From assembly GCA_030674185.1 (NCBI GenBank), contig CM060307.1, positions 46,086,181 to 46,150,180 of the forward strand: a stretch of 64,000 nt of DNA. The letters run 5' to 3'. Under the pieces are notes generated by a model. It did no database searches and was not told the origin of the DNA. It saw only the letters and a program-made list of their open reading frames with translations. The first letter of the stretch is position 1; the number at the start of each line of letters is the position of its first letter. This document shows positions 11,500 through 23,636 of the stretch, piece by piece. The stretch is from Monoplex corrugatus (lineage: Eukaryota; Mollusca; Gastropoda; Littorinimorpha; Ranellidae). The translations under genes and the position numbers were made by a program.

Positions 11500-12160
11500 A
11501 ATAAACAGTGACTCAGATGTACAGAGATGCTGATCACACAATACGTTTAGAACAAATATTTAATAAATGTCATGTCATGACAGAAAAGCATTCACAAAAT
11601 CAAAGTACTCTCTACCACAACTTTATCAACTTTACGAAAGCATTCGACAGAGTGTGGCACGAGGGCCTGTGGCAAGTCATAGGAGACATCAACACAGAAC
11701 GGGATCTTCTCGAAGTCACTGAGGCGTTGTGCAAGAACTCTAACACAATTTGCCAGTGACATCAACCTTATGGGGGGCACCAACATTAACCTGCAAGATC
11801 TCACCAGCAGACTTGATGACAACTCAGGAGCAGATGTAACAGACGTCAGCAACAAGAAAAGCAAGGTCGTGATTAACAGCAAAAACAAAACAAAACAAAA
11901 ACAAACAAACAAAAAACATGGCAGTGGAGAAGTCTACATGAATGACCAGAAACATTGCAGAACCTGAGAGTTCCAAGTCTCTGGGAACTGACCTGACCAA
12001 AGATGATGGCGGCACATCAGCTTCAGTTTCAGTTTCTAAAAATAACGGCTGCCTCAATCTTGTTATAAACCATCGATCCTTGCTATACACCACTGAAACC
12101 ATCTATAAAGTCTTAGTAACGGGCCAAACAGCAGGCCTCAGAAGTGTAGCGAAAGGCTGA
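11500..12160 (+). pseudogene. Non-LTR reverse transcriptase fragment
   Basis: Codons at 11508-11760 give a segment with EQIFN, a degraded HVFIDF-like stretch and FTKAFDRVWHEGLWQV, the palm A-motif region of LINE reverse transcriptases. The usual first Asp of the A motif reads Asn here (NFTKAFD). The stretch between the A motif and the next block is deleted. A shifted frame from 11770 has MGGTNINLQDLTSRLDD and VSNKKSKVVINS, the region that follows the catalytic Asp pair in these enzymes; the pair itself is absent. It is a remnant of a LINE family different from the RTE copies. 12161-12670 shows no gene. Confidence 0.7.
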
Positions 12161-12675
12161 TTGGTACAAACCTGGTCTTCTTTAGTTTGATCATATAACA
12201 TCGGAAATCCACAACAGACAGCTACACGTTAAGACACTCCCCTGTCATTCATCAGTTTATTCCTAGTGGCCACTGGAAGATACTGGTGGGCTTCATTGGC
12301 TTATTAACAGTAATGGCTGCATCAGTTTGATGGATGAAGCTAGTTTGAGAGCTAGAGACAATGGCGGCTATGCGTGCCAATGATCATAAAAAGCAAGTAA
12401 CTGTTAGCGGCAAACCAAGTGCTTGTCAGTGAAGGAGGCAGCAGTGCTCGTCAGGAAAGACATGATGATGGCCTGGCAGGACTTCATGTACCCCACCCCA
12501 CCCCCACCACCATTCAATGAACAAACAGGGAAGACCCACTAAACGTGGACTACATGTACATTGCTGTCTGCTCTTTGAGGCCAGCTTTCTACGCACCTGT
12601 TCCGACTGACCTGGCATTTAGGTGAAGGTTTGATCCATTATCCTCAGGTCATAGAAGAGTGACGGCTAGTGTTAT

Positions 12676-12875
12676 TCACTCATATTTGTATTCATATTCG
12701 TATTCGTATTCATATTCACATTCGTAATCGTATCCGTATTCGTATTCGTATTCGTATTCGTATTCGTATTCATATTCGTATTCGTATTCGTATTCGTATT
12801 CATATTCATATTCGTGTTCACATCCGTATTCATATTCACATGCATATCCATATTCATATTCATATTCATATTCAA
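12676..12875. repeat. Hexanucleotide repeat (TATTCG/TATTCA)n
   Basis: Hexamer array whose C-to-T variants at CpG alternate in blocks. It is the reverse complement of the (TATGAA)n tail type at 3722-3808, so it may be an old SINE tail on the minus strand. Confidence 0.9.
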
Positions 12876-13394
12876 TTCTTTTTGTCAGAATGGAATTTAC
12901 CATGTGAAATTCTGGCTGCTCTCCCCGTTGAGATAAAAAAAAAAAACGAACGAGTTTCAACGTGACTGATTTATCAAACGCCGTCACCTGCCCCACTCAA
13001 AAAGCTCAAGTGCTGTAGATCAACTGCCGAAGGTGTGCAGATTTTGAAGGTGAAGGAGATACAATACAGAGACAGAGATGGCTGGAGGGAGAGAGAGCTT
13101 CAGTTCTGGAAGTGGAACTTTTTTCCGTCCCATTTTCTACGCCGCTTTAATGGCCTCAGAAGCTGGAACAGTTTTTACAATGCGATGATGATGGTGTCGA
13201 TGAGGATGATAATCATGATGCTATGAAGTTCCATCTAGTATTGAGACTGCGTGACAGGGTTGTACTGTACGCTTACTATCATAATATATCCTGGCGTCAA
13301 CCAGGCCCGAGAGATACAGACATCTGCAATGTCGGTCAGATGAACACTCTCAATGACTCATCCGTGAAGTGGATGAGCCTCGACTGTGTGGTCC

Positions 13395-13560
13395 CAGTCT
13401 TCCCAATGAGCCCTTAGCACGCCCAACTCTGGATAGTAGTCGGTTAGAGCCGAAAAATCCCACAATGATTTTTGAAGGTACTGATGGGGATTCGAACACA
13501 CATCCTTCCAGTCGGTAGTCTGTTGCGTTAACGGCGACTGGTCTGGAAGTGGACCATGAT
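13395..13560 (-). mobile_element. tRNA-derived SINE fragment, degraded
   Basis: The minus strand contains gttcgaatcccc (B-box-like) preceded by a gttaacgcaacagac A-box remnant. Weak similarity only. Apart from this, 12960-13870 has no gene. Confidence 0.4.
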
Positions 13561-13876
13561 TCAGAAAGGCTTAACTGGGTTTTTTTCCCTGCTATTTGCC
13601 AGAACATACTGACAACTTTGATAAAGGGAGAACAAGTGAGTGAATGCATAAATTGACGAATAGCATCCTGGCCTGTGGTTTTTCACTTAAATGGTGGCCA
13701 GAAGGAATAGTATCCCTATAGCAAGCCAGAGGCACTAGGTACGATCTCCTTAGGGTTAGTTGCATACTATCCTCCGCTTCCTCTAGTTGATCCGGCGTAG
13801 TTCCTGGCTTGGACAATAAACGAAAATCCCTTGATATTACGCACGTAGCTCATAAAAACATAAAAAGGAAGATACC

Positions 13877-14071
13877 TTAACCCTTTGATGCCTGCACCCT
13901 ATCTACCAACTGTTTAAATTTAACCCTTTGACTCCCTCACTCTGTCCACCACCTTCCTGCAGGAAGCTAGTGGATATGATGAGGGAGTCAAAGGGTTAAT
14001 TTTTTTTTGCTTTGCTAGCATGGTTGACAAGACAAGACGCTGGTGGACAGAGTGAGGAATCAAATTTTTAA
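13877..14071 (+). mobile_element. TTAA palindromic MITE, copy 3
   Basis: Begins TTAACCCTTTGA. The inner palindrome runs from about 13920 (taaccctttgactccctcac) through cttcctgcaggaag to gagggagtcaaagggttaat at 13999. The right outer arm is recognisable (gctagcatggttgac, gctggtggacag) but decayed. TTAA is present at both ends. Confidence 0.85.
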
Positions 14072-14075
14072 CAGC

Positions 14076-14235
14076 ACCCACATGGTGCACATGAAACATG
14101 AAAGGAAAATCCCGTGATAACATGCATGTAGAGCACGTAAAACAATCTATAGCACTGAAGGGATTGTCTCATGCCAATACCATCCACAAATTCGCTTATA
14201 TACAAAAACTACATAAAAATGGGGGAAGAGGGAGG
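14076..14235 (+). mobile_element. SINE body fragment
   Basis: Contains cgtgataacatgcatgta-gagcacgtaaaac and a gggattgtct block, in the same order as the SINE at 28700-28925. It directly follows MITE copy 3, the same arrangement as at 28.4-28.9 kb. Confidence 0.5.
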
Positions 14236-14291
14236 AAAATATTGCTCTTCAACGATCGAGGTGTCAGAAAAACAAAAGCTTAGTTCCAGTG

Positions 14292-14317
14292 CCCCCCCCC
14301 CCCCCCCCCCCCCCCCC
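14292..14317. repeat. Poly(C) tract, 26 bases
   Basis: An unbroken run of 26 C. Length is likely unreliable in any assembly. Confidence 0.9.
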
Positions 14318-14396
14318 ATCCACAACCTCCCTATTCAATCTATCAAAATCCTCAGACACATATTGATTGTGATATTTATTTCATAATATTTGCAAC

Positions 14397-14422
14397 TATT
14401 TGCTTACTTACTTACTTTCTTT

Positions 14423-14453
<31 letters not shown>

Positions 14454-14640
14454 GCTTACTTGCTTACTTACTTACATACTTACTTACTACTTATTTATTT
14501 ACTTACTTACTTGCTTGCTTACTCACTTGCTTGCTTACTTACTTGCTTGCTTACTTGCTTGCTTGCTTGTTTACTTACTTACATACATACTTACTTACAT
14601 ACTTTCTTGCTTGTTTGCTTGCTTGCTCGCTGACTGACTG
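14397..14640. repeat. (CTTA/CTTG)n tetranucleotide repeat
   Basis: Imperfect CTTA units with CTTG and CATA variants. Leu/Tyr-rich frames across it are artefacts. Confidence 0.95.
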
Positions 14641-14734
14641 CCCATTGTAATGCCAACGGAATATAGGGCAGCAACGAAGATTTATCACTTCTGTGTATTC
14701 TGAACGATCAAACGCTATATAGTACCTCAAGTGT

Positions 14735-15255
14735 GTTTCAGGGTCATGAGGTCCCTTTCTGTTGTTCGTTGCCATGTGTTCTTTCGTCTTCTATCGAGGT
14801 CTCTTGTCATTGCTCGTTGCGAGGTATTTTGGGTCTTCTCTTGGGTTTTCTTTCCATTGTTCGTTGCCAGTGTTTGTTTGTTTGTTTGTTTGTTTGTTTG
14901 TCTGTTTGTTGTTGTTGTTGTTGTTGTTTTGTTGTTTTGGGGGGAGTCTTCTGCTGAGGTCTCTTTCCATTATTCGTCATTAGGTTGCTTTGAATTTTTC
15001 ATAAGATCTCCATTGTTCGTAGCGATTTGTTTGCTGGTCTTCTCTTAATGTCTCTTTCTATTGTTCATTGCCAGGTGTTTTCGGTCTTCGCTTAGTGTCT
15101 CTTTCTTTTGTTCGTCACCGTTTTGGTTTTTTCTTTTTTTCTTTTCTTTTTGTCTTCTCTTAAGGTTTCTTTCCATTGTTCGTCATCGGGTAATTTTTGG
15201 TCTTCTCTGAAGGTCTCTTTCCATTGTTCGTCACCAGATGTTCTTTGGTCTTCAT
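14735..15255. repeat. Minisatellite, about 55-60-bp unit, with internal (TTTG)n/(TTG)n
   Basis: Repeated block reads approximately ggtctctttccattgttcgt followed by tgccaggtgttttgggtctt. Microsatellites TTTG and TTG have expanded inside it at 14874-14935. The frame at 15108-15458 continues from this array into 15256-15458 and matches nothing I know. 15256-15700 has no recognisable gene. Confidence 0.8.
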
Positions 15256-15704
15256 TCTGGTATTCAGTAACAAACCATCCCGATTATATTACCCTGCTCA
15301 TTCCGGATAATGAGTTCAATCCATCTCCATCGTATTTTTATGATGACAATGACCGTACTCTCTTGACTGCACTGGTCTTCCGGGCTGAGGTGTGGCACAA
15401 GGCTTACAACCCAGGGGAGGGTCCATTGGGACTAAACCATTGTTTCATGCTTGAATAGTTGTGGCGACCAGTTGCTTTGCCCCATCGGACTAAAACCTGA
15501 TTAGACTAATTGTGTCCATGGTCCCTCTGGGGCTAATTAGTATTAAAGTATCCAGATGCATATACATGTTTATAAGGTTATTAGTATTGTATCATTGTTA
15601 TTGAATCTCTCGGAATATCAACACACACAAACACGCATAGTCACGTATATACATACTTAATTTCTGATAAAGTGTGCAAGTCTAAGACTGACAACAAAAC
15701 CAAC

Positions 15705-15799
15705 AACAACAACAACAACAGTAACAATAATAATGATAACAATAACAATTGTATCAATACTGATGATGATGATGATGATGGTGATGGTGATGGTGATGG

Positions 15800-15859
<60 letters not shown>

Positions 15860-15930
15860 CATTTATAAGGCGCCAAATCTTGATTCAAGAACCAAATCAG
15901 GGCACACACACACTCTCATCATTCACCAAA
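15705..15930 (-). mobile_element. L2-type LINE 3' tail with (GAT)n
   Basis: The block ggcgccaaatcttgattcaa preceded by a trinucleotide tract is the reverse complement of an L2/CR1-like LINE end (compare 16941-17010, 26735-26840, 27993-28054). The GAT tract at 15760-15860 probably grew from the tail. Confidence 0.6.
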
Positions 15931-16044
15931 GCAATCACCAACTACGAGGAAACCTCCAGTGCACAAAGCACATGCAAACTGACGGGGGGGGGGAGACAGG
16001 AGGAGAATAAGGTGTGTGACCCTTGACCCAAGCCTTCACCCTCC

Positions 16045-16118
16045 CTCTGTCTCACGCACACACACATACACACACACTCATACACACACATACACACACA
16101 CGCACGCACTCCCACACG

Positions 16119-16150
<32 letters not shown>

Positions 16151-16152
16151 AG
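16045..16152. repeat. (CA)n microsatellite, imperfect
   Basis: CA with CG and CTCA interruptions. Confidence 0.93.
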
Positions 16153-16208
16153 ATGCTGAACTAGGTACACTCAAACCTTTTAAGTGAATGACCTTTCACT
16201 CAAATTGC

Positions 16209-16260
<52 letters not shown>

Positions 16261-16357
16261 CGCTCTCTTATGCACACACACACACACACACACTCACTCT
16301 CACACACACTCACTCTCACACACACTCTCTCTCGCTCTTACTGTCTGTCTATCTGTT

Positions 16358-16407
<50 letters not shown>

Positions 16408-16436
16408 GTATCTCTCTCTGTCTCTCTCTTTGTAAC
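16209..16436. repeat. (CT)n/(CA)n/(CTGT)n compound microsatellite
   Basis: CT tract, then CACA/CTCA, then CTGT, then CT again. Confidence 0.95.
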
Positions 16437-16484
16437 CTGTGATTAATGCAAATATGCTGTGGATGTTAGGGTAGGGATGTGTGA

Positions 16485-16633
<149 letters not shown>

Positions 16634-17189
16634 TCAAATGCTGCTTGAAGACTCCAAATATTGTTCGTTCGGAACGACTCTTCATCCAAGTATATGAAAT
16701 GACACCATCTTACATCGTCAGTCTATGTCTTGACCACGCAGTCATATAGTTCGTCAACTATTTGAATTTCAGCAAGAGGTGAATCACGAATCGGTAACCA
16801 AGCACCAACAAGGTTTTACCAATGGCATACACGGCCAGACATCAAACGAAAATTCTCAGTTCATCATGTTCACGGTAGAACCAATAAACCATGCTCTTGT
16901 ACGGTTGACTGATTAGTCTATGCGGGACAGGAGCTTAACTTAGCTAATAATAATAATAATAATTACAATATTTATATAGCGCAAAATCTTGATAAAATCA
17001 AATCTAAGCGCTGAAACAGACACATACGCACGCACGCACACACACATACATACACACACACGCATGGCTATAAATGGGGAGAAAGAATAAAAGCAATGGA
17101 AAATTATGGAGAGCATATTATAGACAATTATATATTACAATGTGATTCCCCTCAGAGTAGAGACAGGCTGCAGAGGGGGTTGAGTGAGG

Positions 17190-17690
17190 TCAGGGTTTTA
17201 TGCAGAGGAGAAAAGGTGTTTTGAGAGTGGACTTGAAGGAGACAAAAGTAGGTTGCTGACGGACTGAGAGAGGAAGTTTGTTCCAGGAGAGTGGACCAGA
17301 AACAAAGAAGGCTCGTGGACCATAGGTATTGAGCTTAGTGCGTGGAAAGCGAAACGTCAGAGGATCGGAGGCAGAGCGGAGGGTACGTGAGGGAACATAG
17401 ATCTCAAGTAGGCTTGAAAGGTAATTGGGGGCTGAGTTATTGAGGCTTTTGTAGCACATGGTGTCTAGTTTGTACTGTATGCGCTTTGATACAGGGAGCC
17501 AGTGAAGTTGTGCCAGGAGAGGAGATATGTGGTCAGCTTTTTTCTTTTTGAGTACAAGGCGTGCAGCATTGTTTTGAATGTGCTGTAGGATGTGAATGGT
17601 GGAGGCAGGAAGACCAGACAGGAGTGAATTGCAATAGTCAATGCGAGACATTATGAAGGAGAGAACGAGTTTTGCAGTTGTTTCCACAGA
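17190..17690 (-). pseudogene. L2-like LINE, C-terminal region after RT
   Basis: 165 open codons beginning near [11 protein letters not shown], with [43 protein letters not shown] and [10 protein letters not shown]. This block follows the RT fingers/thumb in L2/CR1-like LINEs. It is out of frame with the RT part by one base, near 17690, although the sequence on both sides aligns without a gap in meaning. Confidence 0.85.
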
Positions 17691-18708
17691 GATACTTCCT
17701 GATCAGGCTTATACGATGGAGGTGATAGTAGCAAGATCTGGCAGTTTGAGAAACAAAGTTGTTCATGGAGAGGGTAGAGTCAATGCAGACACCAAGGTTT
17801 TTAGCTGAATCAGAAATTGGGACTGATGTGTTACATAATGGGAGAGAAAGAGGAGGCAGCTGAGAAAGTTTCTGACGGGTGCCAATGAGGATAGCTTCTG
17901 TCTTGTCGTCGTTAAGTTTATTGTGTGTCATCCAGTTCTTAATGTCCGAGTAACATTCAGTGGTGCGAGTCAAGAGGCGCTGTACATTGTCAGGTGAGTC
18001 ACTGTCTTGAAGTTGGGTGTCATCAGCATAGAAGTGGTGTTTTATAGAGTGGGACTTGATGATGATGGACAGGGGGGAGGTGTAAAGAGTGAAAAGAACA
18101 GGGCCAAGGACGGATCCTTGTGGAACACCACAGGTCAGGTATGCAGGTTGAGAGTAAGTGCCATTGATGAGAACAGTTTGTTTTCTGTTTGATAGATATG
18201 AAGTGAACCAGGAGAGAGCAATGTCAGAGATGCCAAAAGTATGATGAAGTCTAGAAAGGAGAATACCATGACCAATGGTATCAAAGGCTGCAGACAGATC
18301 AAGGAGTGTGAGGAGAGAGACTTTGCCAATATCAGTTGCAAGGAGGAGATTGTTGAGAATGTGTAGTAGGGCAGTTTCAGTGCTATGGCACTGGTGGTAG
18401 GCTGACTGAAAAGGATTGAGGAGATTGTTGGCAGACAGGTGAGAGTTCAGCTGGTTGAGGACAACTTTTTCAAGGAGTTTTGACAAGAAAGAGAGATTAG
18501 AGATAGGCCGGTAATTTTTCAGTTCATTTGGGTCTAAATTGTATTTCTTGAGGAGAGGGTGAACAATAGCAGACTTGAAAGAATCTGGGACAGTTCCAGT
18601 TTGAAGAGAAGTGTTGATGATGTCAGTGATGAATGGGAGGAGAGTAGGGAGACAGTCGGAGTAGAGAGAACCTGGAAGAGGATCCAGTTCGCAGGTTTTG
18701 AACGACAT
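17638..18708 (-). pseudogene. L2-like LINE reverse transcriptase domain, 356 codons open
   Basis: Contains the ordered RT motifs: NYRPISNLSFLSKLLEK (65-81), FQSAYHQCHSTETALL (100-115), palm A motif LLDLSAAFDTI (135-145), GVPQGSVLGP (194-203) and the intact catalytic FYADD box (226-230; plus 18019-18033). All catalytic Asp residues are present. The domain would copy the element RNA at the target nick. The upstream junction near 18748 is shifted by one base at a C-run. The element as a whole is not coding, but this domain looks young or lightly decayed. Confidence 0.88.
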
Positions 18709-18739
18709 GGATCTGATTGTGTTGAGAATTTCTTCTTGT

Positions 18740-19745
18740 GAGACTGGGGTAAAGTAGTAAGAGGTGTGCCAGAGAAGGAAGGGTCAGGTGGGCATGGTTG
18801 ACAGGGTGTCCTGTCAAGCCTGTCACGAAGAGTTTGTATTTTGGTGGTGAAATACTTGGAGAATACAGATGGGAGTTCTTCATTTGTGTGTTTTGTTCGG
18901 AGAGGTAAATCTTTTCGTGTGCCAAGGAGATGATTCATGGTTGTAAAGAGTTCTTTTGAAAAAGAGGCATTCAGGATTTTGGTTTGGAAATAGCTTGTTT
19001 TTGCAGATGCAATGAGGGTGGATACTTTTGTTTTAGAGGCTTGGAAAAGTTGCCTACATGTATGTACAGTGAGTTTGGATTTGCGCCAGCGGCGCTCTGC
19101 TCTGCGGCGGGCACGTTTTGCACAGGCAATCTCATGAGTGAGCCAGGGGGTAGGGGGGCGGTCCAGGTAAAAGGCGGGTTGTGGCTGGAGCATGAATGTC
19201 CAGAAGATGGTGGAGAGTAGTATAGAATTCATCGGCAAGGTTATGTGACTTATCAGAAAGGAGACGGGAGGCATCAGATGAAAATGTGGAGAGGTTGATA
19301 GATTTGAGATTGCGTCGAGTCACTGTGCGCGTGGTAAGGGAAGGAGGAGAAATGTCAAGAGAACAGAGAATTGCAGAGTGGTCAGATGGAAGGGCTGAAG
19401 TTAGACGGGTAGAAAGAGTTAAGCAGTTGTCATTAGCTGAATTGTGGTGATCACGAGAAATGATCTAGTCAAGAATGTGACCTTTTTGATGGGTTGGTTC
19501 AGAAATGTGTTGAGTCATATTGTAATTGGACAGAGAGTTGATGATATGTCTTGTGTCATAACGGTGAGTGTTGTCATAGTGTTCATTGATGTTACCTAGA
19601 ATGATATGATAAGATTTCCAGGTAAGAGGCAGTAGTAGTTAAGTAGTTGGTCAAAGTCAGAGAGAAACGTGGATGTGGTGAGCTTGTTGGCAGAGCTAGG
19701 TGGAGGTCGATAGACACAGGAGAAGGTGATGGGGTGATGAAGGTA
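18740..19745 (-). pseudogene. L2-like LINE, endonuclease C-terminus and linker
   Basis: On the minus strand a frame from about 19330 downwards has TRRNLKSINLSTFSSDASRL, then LTHEIACAKRARRRAERRW and SFSKELFTTMNHLLG, the linker between endonuclease and RT in this group. Further 5' the codons give CVYRPP and an LPSDHSAI block, which is the Ser-Asp-His motif of APE-type endonucleases. There are frame breaks, and an in-frame stop near 19466. The N-terminal half of the endonuclease is missing. Confidence 0.75.
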
Positions 19746-20150
19746 GTCTTAGAGGGATTAGTTTGAATGGAATTAATCCGAGAAGAATTAGTCCCAGAGG
19801 AATTAGTCCCAGGGGATTAATTTCAGTGGAATTAGTCCCAGTGGAATTAGTGTCAGAGGGATTAGTCCCAGGGGGATTAGTTTCAGAGGAATAAGTACCA
19901 GTGGAATTAGTCCCAGGGGGTTGGTCCCAGTGGATTTAGTTTCAGAGGGATGATTCCCAGTGGAATTTGTCTAGTGGAATTAGTCCCAGGGGGATTAGTC
20001 CCAAAGGTGATTAGTCCCAGCGGAATAAGTCCCAGTGGAATAAGTCCCAGAGGCATAAGTCCAAGTGGAATTAGTTTCAGACTGATTAGTCCCAGTGGAA
20101 GTAGTCCCAGTGGAATTAGTCCCAGAAGGATTAATCCCAGTAGGCTGTCT
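19745..20150. repeat. Minisatellite, about 18-bp unit
   Basis: Unit approximates ggaattagtcccagtg with gggattag and aataag variants; about 20 units. It abuts the truncated 5' end of the LINE. Confidence 0.9.
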
Positions 20151-20274
20151 TCACCAAGCCAGTCCCAGGGAAAAAGTCTAGTTGCAGAAACAGCACCTTC
20201 CACACAAAGAACCGCTGAAAAATCATACGATTCTTCTGGCAAAACACCATCTCCAACCAACGACTATAACATGT

Positions 20275-20895
20275 GCAATATCACACCATATATGCAATAC
20301 CATATGGTAAATGCAATAACATACGCTGTATACAATACTATACAATCTATGCAATACTATATAATACATACAATATTATTCAATATATGCAATAGAATAC
20401 AATACATACAATATTATACAATGTATGCAGAATCTTTCAGCATATACAGTACCATACAATTCATGCTATACCGTACAATATAAGCAGTGCTATGCAGTGT
20501 ATACAATACCGAACAATATACACAGTGCCATGCAATAATACAATACCTGCAATACCACACAATACCATGCAATACATACAACACCATACAAAACATACAA
20601 TACCATAAAATACATACAATACCATACAATACTTGAAACACCACACAATGCATACAATACCATACAAACCTGCAATACCATATAATACATATAATACCAT
20701 ACAATGCCTGTAATACCATACAATACATACAATACCATACAATACATACAATACCTGTAATACCATACAATACCTGTAATACCATAAAATACATACAATA
20801 CCATACAATACCTGTAATACCATACAATACATACAATACCATACAATACATACAATACCATACAATACATACAATACATTACATACCATACAAAC
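20275..20895. repeat. Minisatellite, about 20-bp unit
   Basis: Units of the type aataccatacaatacataca. Several frames remain open on the minus strand (Tyr/Cys/Met-rich), which reflects composition. Confidence 0.93.
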
Positions 20896-20939
20896 CAACA
20901 CGGTACAGAGTTACTATACCTATCGAAGTTGATCATCTA

Positions 20940-21195
20940 AACAGGTGGTGAAGATGATACAGGCAGCCTCATAACCGTGAAGTGGTAGAGACCTACCACT
21001 CTTGGGTAAGATTTTTGACAGCAGGTCCCATTTCTCTCCTTCACTGGTTTACCTTTCCCAACCCTCAACAGAGGGTAGGTACCCACCCACGGCTGGGTGG
21101 ACTTGGAGACCACACTCACAAAGTTTGCAGAGAGTTCGAATCGAACTCGTGAGTTGAAAGGGAAAGACGTGAGCTGTACGTCTGCACCAATCATC
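20940..21195 (-). mobile_element. Interspersed repeat with tRNA-like B box
   Basis: The minus strand has gagttcgattcgaac (B-box-like), and the plus strand has the imperfect inverted block gggtaggtacccacccacgg-ctgggtgg. It looks like a tRNA-derived SINE. I could not find a second copy in the window. Confidence 0.45.
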
Positions 21196-21312
21196 TTGTC
21201 AGATCCAAACCACGTGTAACCAAAAGCTCAAAACACTGTCTGAGCGCCCGCATGTGGAAGGAGGTGATCATTCACTGTGACGCGATTGACCCCTACACTT
21301 TAATGCCACAGA

Positions 21313-21315
21313 TTC

Positions 21316-21364
<49 letters not shown>

Positions 21365-22086
21365 TTCCCTATGTCCCCCTCTCTCTCTTCTCTTCCTCCC
21401 TCTCTCCCTTCCTCTCTCTCCCTCCCTCCCTCTGTCTGTCTGTTTCTCTCTCTTTCTCTCCCTCTCCCTCTCTCTCCCTCTCTCTCTCTCCCTTCCTTCC
21501 TCCCTCTCTCTTTCTCTCTCTCTCCCTCTCTCTCTCTTTCTCCTCCTCCCTCTCTCTGTCTCCCCCTCTCTCCCTTCCTCCCTCTGTCTGTTTGTCTCTC
21601 TCTCCTTTCCTCCCTCCCTCTCTCTCTCCCTCTGTCTCTGTCTCCCTCCCTCCATCTGTCTGTCTGTCTCTCCCTCTATCTCTCTATTTCCCCCTCTCTC
21701 TCCACCCTCCCTCTCTCTTTCTCACTTCATAAGGGTTTGGCATATTTGAATGGAACATCCAATAAAGTCTTACCCAGTCTCTTCTCTCTCTCTCTCTCTC
21801 TCCTCCTCTCTCTCACTCTCCTATCTATGTCTATCTATCTATCTAGCTGTCTGTCTATCTATCTATCTATCTGTCTGTCTGTCTGTCTGTCCTCTTCTCT
21901 CTCCCTTCTCTCCCCCTCTCTCTTTCTTTCCTTTTTCTCTCTCTTTTCTCTCTCTCACTCTCCCCTCTCTCCCTTTCTCTCTCTCTGTTTCTCTCTGTTT
22001 CTCTCTCTCATTATCCCTCTCTCTTTCTTCCCCTTCTCTCTCTCTCTCTTCCCTCTCTCTCTCTCTTTTCTCCCCTCTCTCTGTTA
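21313..22086. repeat. (CTGT)n and (CT)n low-complexity block
   Basis: Pyrimidine-rich tract interrupted by 50 bases of unique sequence at 21725-21778. 22087-22680 contains nothing recognisable. Confidence 0.95.
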
Positions 22087-22692
22087 GGACGGGGGGTGGA
22101 TCTCAGCACCCTAGGCTTAACCATTCATAAGGCGCAAAGGCAGGATATTGAATAGTTCATGCATATTCATGCGGTCAGTCTATTGGGATGTCAGGGAGTC
22201 AATGGAAGATCTCTGGTAATGGCATTTATCAATTATGGAATGTAAGGCGATGCTTCTCTTTTGTATCAGCAACTTTCGTTCCTGCCTCTTGGCGACCAAG
22301 TTTCATGTTTTGTGGTTGTTTACCAGTTTTCCCAGTTCATGGTCATTCTTCTGTCAATGTCCTACTTAATTCTGTTAAAAGGAGGATAGATTGCTCAATT
22401 TATTCCTAACTGTCGTTTGAAAGCGTGAACGCATTTTGCACATTGCCCATACCGTCCTGGGTGTGAGCATGCATGTGCATGCATAAGTTATAGGCCTTTG
22501 ATCAGAAATGACTCGAAAGTCTGCGAGTGTTTCAAAGTAAGGTCGAATGATTGATATTCTTTTATCGCTTCATTCAGTCTCTCTCATTCCTCTTATATTT
22601 TTACTAATACTTCATTTTTGCTCGAAAGTTGGTCATTTTGATTCAGATTATATGTATATATGTATATATTATATGTGTATGCATAATAATAC

Positions 22693-22772
22693 TACAAATA
22701 CATACATACATACATACATACATACATACATACATACATACATACATGCATGCATACATACATATAGATATG

Positions 22773-22810
<38 letters not shown>

Positions 22811-22832
22811 AAGAGAAAGAGAGAGAGAGAGA
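22693..22832. repeat. (ATAC)n then (GA)n microsatellite
   Basis: Tetranucleotide catacata followed by GAGA. 22833-23180 has only a (CAA)n tract at 22930-22977. Confidence 0.95.
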
Positions 22833-23179
22833 TTCACTTTTCCCAGTTTTAGTTTTAATAGTTCCTCTGATTCATTTTTAATTGACTAAAATCTTAAAGG
22901 TCTTGGCCTTTCGTTGATTGATTTGAATCAGCAACAGCAACAACAACGACAGTAACAACAACAACAACAACAACAAAAGTAGAAACATGAGAATTGTCAT
23001 AAGTTAAAATGTGAGAAGCTTGAGAGGAATGAAAATGAATTATAAATGACTGGTACCATTTGAAACAAACACTAAGATGCAGAGACTAGACCAAGTACTT
23101 AGTGTATAAAAACAGTAGCATGTTGGTGATGAAGACGACAGCACACAGACAATAAAGACGTCATCACACAGATAAAAGA

Positions 23180-23532
23180 AGACTGTTATTACTGTTATTT
23201 TTGTGTAAAGCCCATCCAACTGTGTAGAGCCATATCAGGGCTATAACCTGTTTCAAAACATGAACAACACCTCAGCTGGAAACAAGAAAAGAAAATCATG
23301 TACACATAACAATGCATTCACGCACACAACCTAAGGATATGCCCCTGGTGCTGACCATTCTGTCCAACTCACCACACAGGGAACCCAAAAAACATACCCG
23401 AATACAAATTTAAACATAACTAAGGACACTGAAACATATAAAAACAGGCCTAAGTAACCCAAAATTGCCTCCGCATATTTTATTTCCCGAGAGCCAAAAA
23501 CGCATTTAATACTCTGCCCAATCATGAAATCC
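23180..23532 (-). mobile_element. Unnamed dispersed repeat, copy 1
   Basis: Shares ordered blocks with 33541-34110 and, in reverse complement, with 58870-59470: agccatatcagg, ctaaggatatgcccct, tgaccattc, taaacataac, atataaaaac-ggcct, gagccaaaaa. The end next to a TTA/TTG tract (23185-23205) resembles a retroposon 3' tail, so the element is placed on the minus strand. It has no coding capacity and is 5' truncated compared with copy 2. Confidence 0.75.
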
Positions 23533-23533
23533 C

Positions 23534-23535
<2 letters not shown>

Positions 23536-23567
<32 letters not shown>

Positions 23568-23582
23568 CAGAGAGAGAGACAG

Positions 23583-23633
<51 letters not shown>
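23536..23633. repeat. (GA)n microsatellite
   Basis: GAGA with GACA interruptions. Confidence 0.95.

Positions 23634-23636
<3 letters not shown>

Larger units (their letters stand above)
16941..19745 (-). mobile_element. L2/CR1-like LINE, 5' truncated
   Basis: Spans from a (TTA)n tail (plus strand taataataataatt at 16945) through a 3' UTR-like block ending gcgctatataaatattgtaa on the minus strand, the RT, and a partial APE-type endonuclease up to about 19745. The tail and the NYRPIS, GVPQGS and FYADD arrangement fit the L2/CR1 group. It has at least three frame breaks. Its truncated 5' end abuts the 18-bp array at 19745. Confidence 0.85.

Noticed and set aside
15108..15458. 116-codon frame running out of a minisatellite
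   Set aside because: The first half is repeat translation and the second half matches no family I know.
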